Source: Planococcus sp. APC 4015
GTDB lineage: Bacteria; Actinomycetota; Actinomycetes; Actinomycetales; Microbacteriaceae
Direction: 5' to 3'
DNA: 64,000 bases
NCBI GenBank assembly: GCA_030407505.1
Contig: JASDDH010000009.1
Span: forward strand, 12,948-76,947
The notes beneath the pieces are model-generated. The model saw only the letters and a list, made by a program, of their open reading frames with translations. It did no database searches and had not been told where the DNA came from. A program made the translations under genes and the position numbers. Of this stretch, positions 62,932-64,000 are shown piece by piece (within the stretch, counting starts at the first letter, position 1; each line of letters opens with the position of its first letter).

Positions 62932-64000
62932 ATGACGGACACCACCACACCTCAGAGCACCGATGAGACGCCGGTCGACCCGGTGGACCGCGTGCTGGCG
63001 AGCGCGGGAGCGCGGTCGGGTGTGCGTGTGTTCGGTGCAGCCCAGGCGCTGCAGGATCAGTCGACGGTGTCGCGCGACGACTCCGACGGCGACCAGTGGG
63101 ACCGCGAAGAGCGCGCCGCCCTGCGCCGAGTCCCCGGCCTGTCCACCGAGCTCGAAGACGTCACCGAGGTCGAGTATCGGCAGTTGCGCCTCGAGAACGT
63201 CGTCCTCGTGGGCGTGCACCCGCAGGGCGAGCAGGAAGACGCCGAGAACTCGCTGCGCGAACTCGCCGCGCTGTCCGAGACGGCCGGCGCGATCGTGATG
63301 GATGCCGTGCTCCAGCGTCGTCCGCATCCGGATCCCGCGACGTACGTGGGGCGGGGCAAGGCACAGGAGCTCCGCGACATCGTCGTCGCCCTCGGCGCAG
63401 ACACCGTGATCGCCGACACCGAGCTCGCCCCCAGCCAGCGTCGCGCCCTCGAAGACGTCGTGAAGGTCAAGGTCATCGACCGCACCACCGTGATCCTCGA
63501 CATCTTCAGCCAGCACGCCAAGAGCCGTGAGGGCAAGGCGCAGGTCGAGCTCGCACAGCTCGAGTACCTGCTCCCGCGCCTGCGCGGTTGGGGTGACTCG
63601 ATGAGCAGGCAGGCAGGTGGCCAGGTCGGCGCCGGCGGCGCGGGCATGGGCTCGCGCGGTCCGGGTGAGACGAAGATCGAACTCGATCGCCGCCGCATCC
63701 GCACGAAGATGGCGCTCCTGCGCCGGCAGATCCGCGACTACGGGCCCGCACGCGAGGCCAAGCGATCCGAGCGCAAGCGCAACACGATCCCCGCCGTCGC
63801 GATCGCCGGGTACACGAACGCCGGCAAGTCGTCGCTGCTCAACCGGCTGACGCGCGCGGGCGTGCTCGTGGAGAACGCCCTCTTCGCGACCCTCGACACG
63901 TCGGTGCGTCGATCGCAGACCTCGGACGGACGCGTGTACACGCTCACCGACACGGTGGGCTTCGTGCGCAACCTTCCCCACCAGCTGGTCGAGGCGTTCC
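62932..64000 (+). CDS. hflX: GTPase HflX (partial, runs off window)
   Basis: 356 codons are visible and the frame is open to the edge, so the C-terminus is missing. The N-terminal HflX domain (about 75-200) has VGRGKAQELRDIVVALGADT and DRTTVILDIFSQHAKSREGK; GSRGPGETKIELDRRRI is the glycine-rich segment; the G domain starts with AGYTNAGKSSLLNRL and continues to DTVGFVRNLP. HflX splits stalled or hibernating ribosomes. Start ATG 62932 has GAAAGGA upstream and a -10 TAGAAT at 62886-62891. Confidence 0.95.
   Translation, partial: MTDTTTPQSTDETPVDPVDRVLASAGARSGVRVFGAAQALQDQSTVSRDDSDGDQWDREERAALRRVPGLSTELEDVTEVEYRQLRLENVVLVGVHPQGEQEDAENSLRELAALSETAGAIVMDAVLQRRPHPDPATYVGRGKAQELRDIVVALGADTVIADTELAPSQRRALEDVVKVKVIDRTTVILDIFSQHAKSREGKAQVELAQLEYLLPRLRGWGDSMSRQAGGQVGAGGAGMGSRGPGETKIELDRRRIRTKMALLRRQIRDYGPAREAKRSERKRNTIPAVAIAGYTNAGKSSLLNRLTRAGVLVENALFATLDTSVRRSQTSDGRVYTLTDTVGFVRNLPHQLVEAF

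Noticed and set aside
1..64000. tRNA or rRNA genes and insertion sequences
   Set aside because: Gaps between genes were read and none showed a cloverleaf, rRNA segment or transposase.

Overview
The window is a high-GC chromosomal segment of an actinobacterium, most likely a Microbacteriaceae member close to Microbacterium. The basis is very high GC with strong GC3 codon bias, many GTG and TTG starts, many leaderless-type promoters (TANNNT 6-8 bases before the start codon), and the typical actinobacterial gene order pgsA-cinA-clgR-DUF3046-recA-recX-miaB-miaA-dapF-hflX. The species is inference. No rRNA, tRNA, insertion sequence, prophage or CRISPR array was seen.

Layout. 1-8.3 kb: NRDE protein, coaBC, a secreted glycerophosphodiesterase behind possible Pho boxes, a lipoprotein, a SNF2-type helicase behind a highly structured leader, an unknown protein and pfkA. 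8.3-9.7 kb: a frameshifted DUF559 gene surrounded by copies of TTCGTGAGACCC and two near-identical hairpins. 9.7-21.7 kb: oligopeptidase B, PiT phosphate transporter with a small membrane partner, metallophosphoesterase, aspartase, DUF4190 protein, fumarylacetoacetase-family enzyme, PrsW protease, a candidate small RNA, FKBP isomerase, YceI protein, EamA exporter and rpsO. 21.8-36.5 kb: a more accessory block between rpsO and pnp, which are often neighbours in actinobacteria. It holds a 2OG-Fe oxygenase, a membrane protein, an acyltransferase, a luciferase-like monooxygenase with flavin reductase, a carboxyethylornithine synthase-like dehydrogenase, a DedA-nuclease fusion, a glycosyltransferase-SGNH fusion, and a C4-dicarboxylate two-component system with its transporter.

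36.5-64 kb is mostly core: pnp, an aldo/keto reductase lacking its catalytic tetrad, dapB, thyA-folA, dapA, RNase J, FtsK, pgsA, cinA, clgR, recA-recX with a likely SOS box, miaB-miaA, dapF, and hflX running off the end. dapB, dapA and dapF are three steps of meso-diaminopimelate/lysine synthesis; thyA and folA are linked by folate turnover; pnp and RNase J both serve RNA decay.

The least explained signals are the over-representation of the heptamer GGATGCC/GGCATCC, the candidate RNAs at 3760-3929 and about 18995-19060, the tetrad-less aldo/keto reductase, the back-to-back gene fusions at 29.2-32.7 kb, and several tandem or inverted intergenic repeats.
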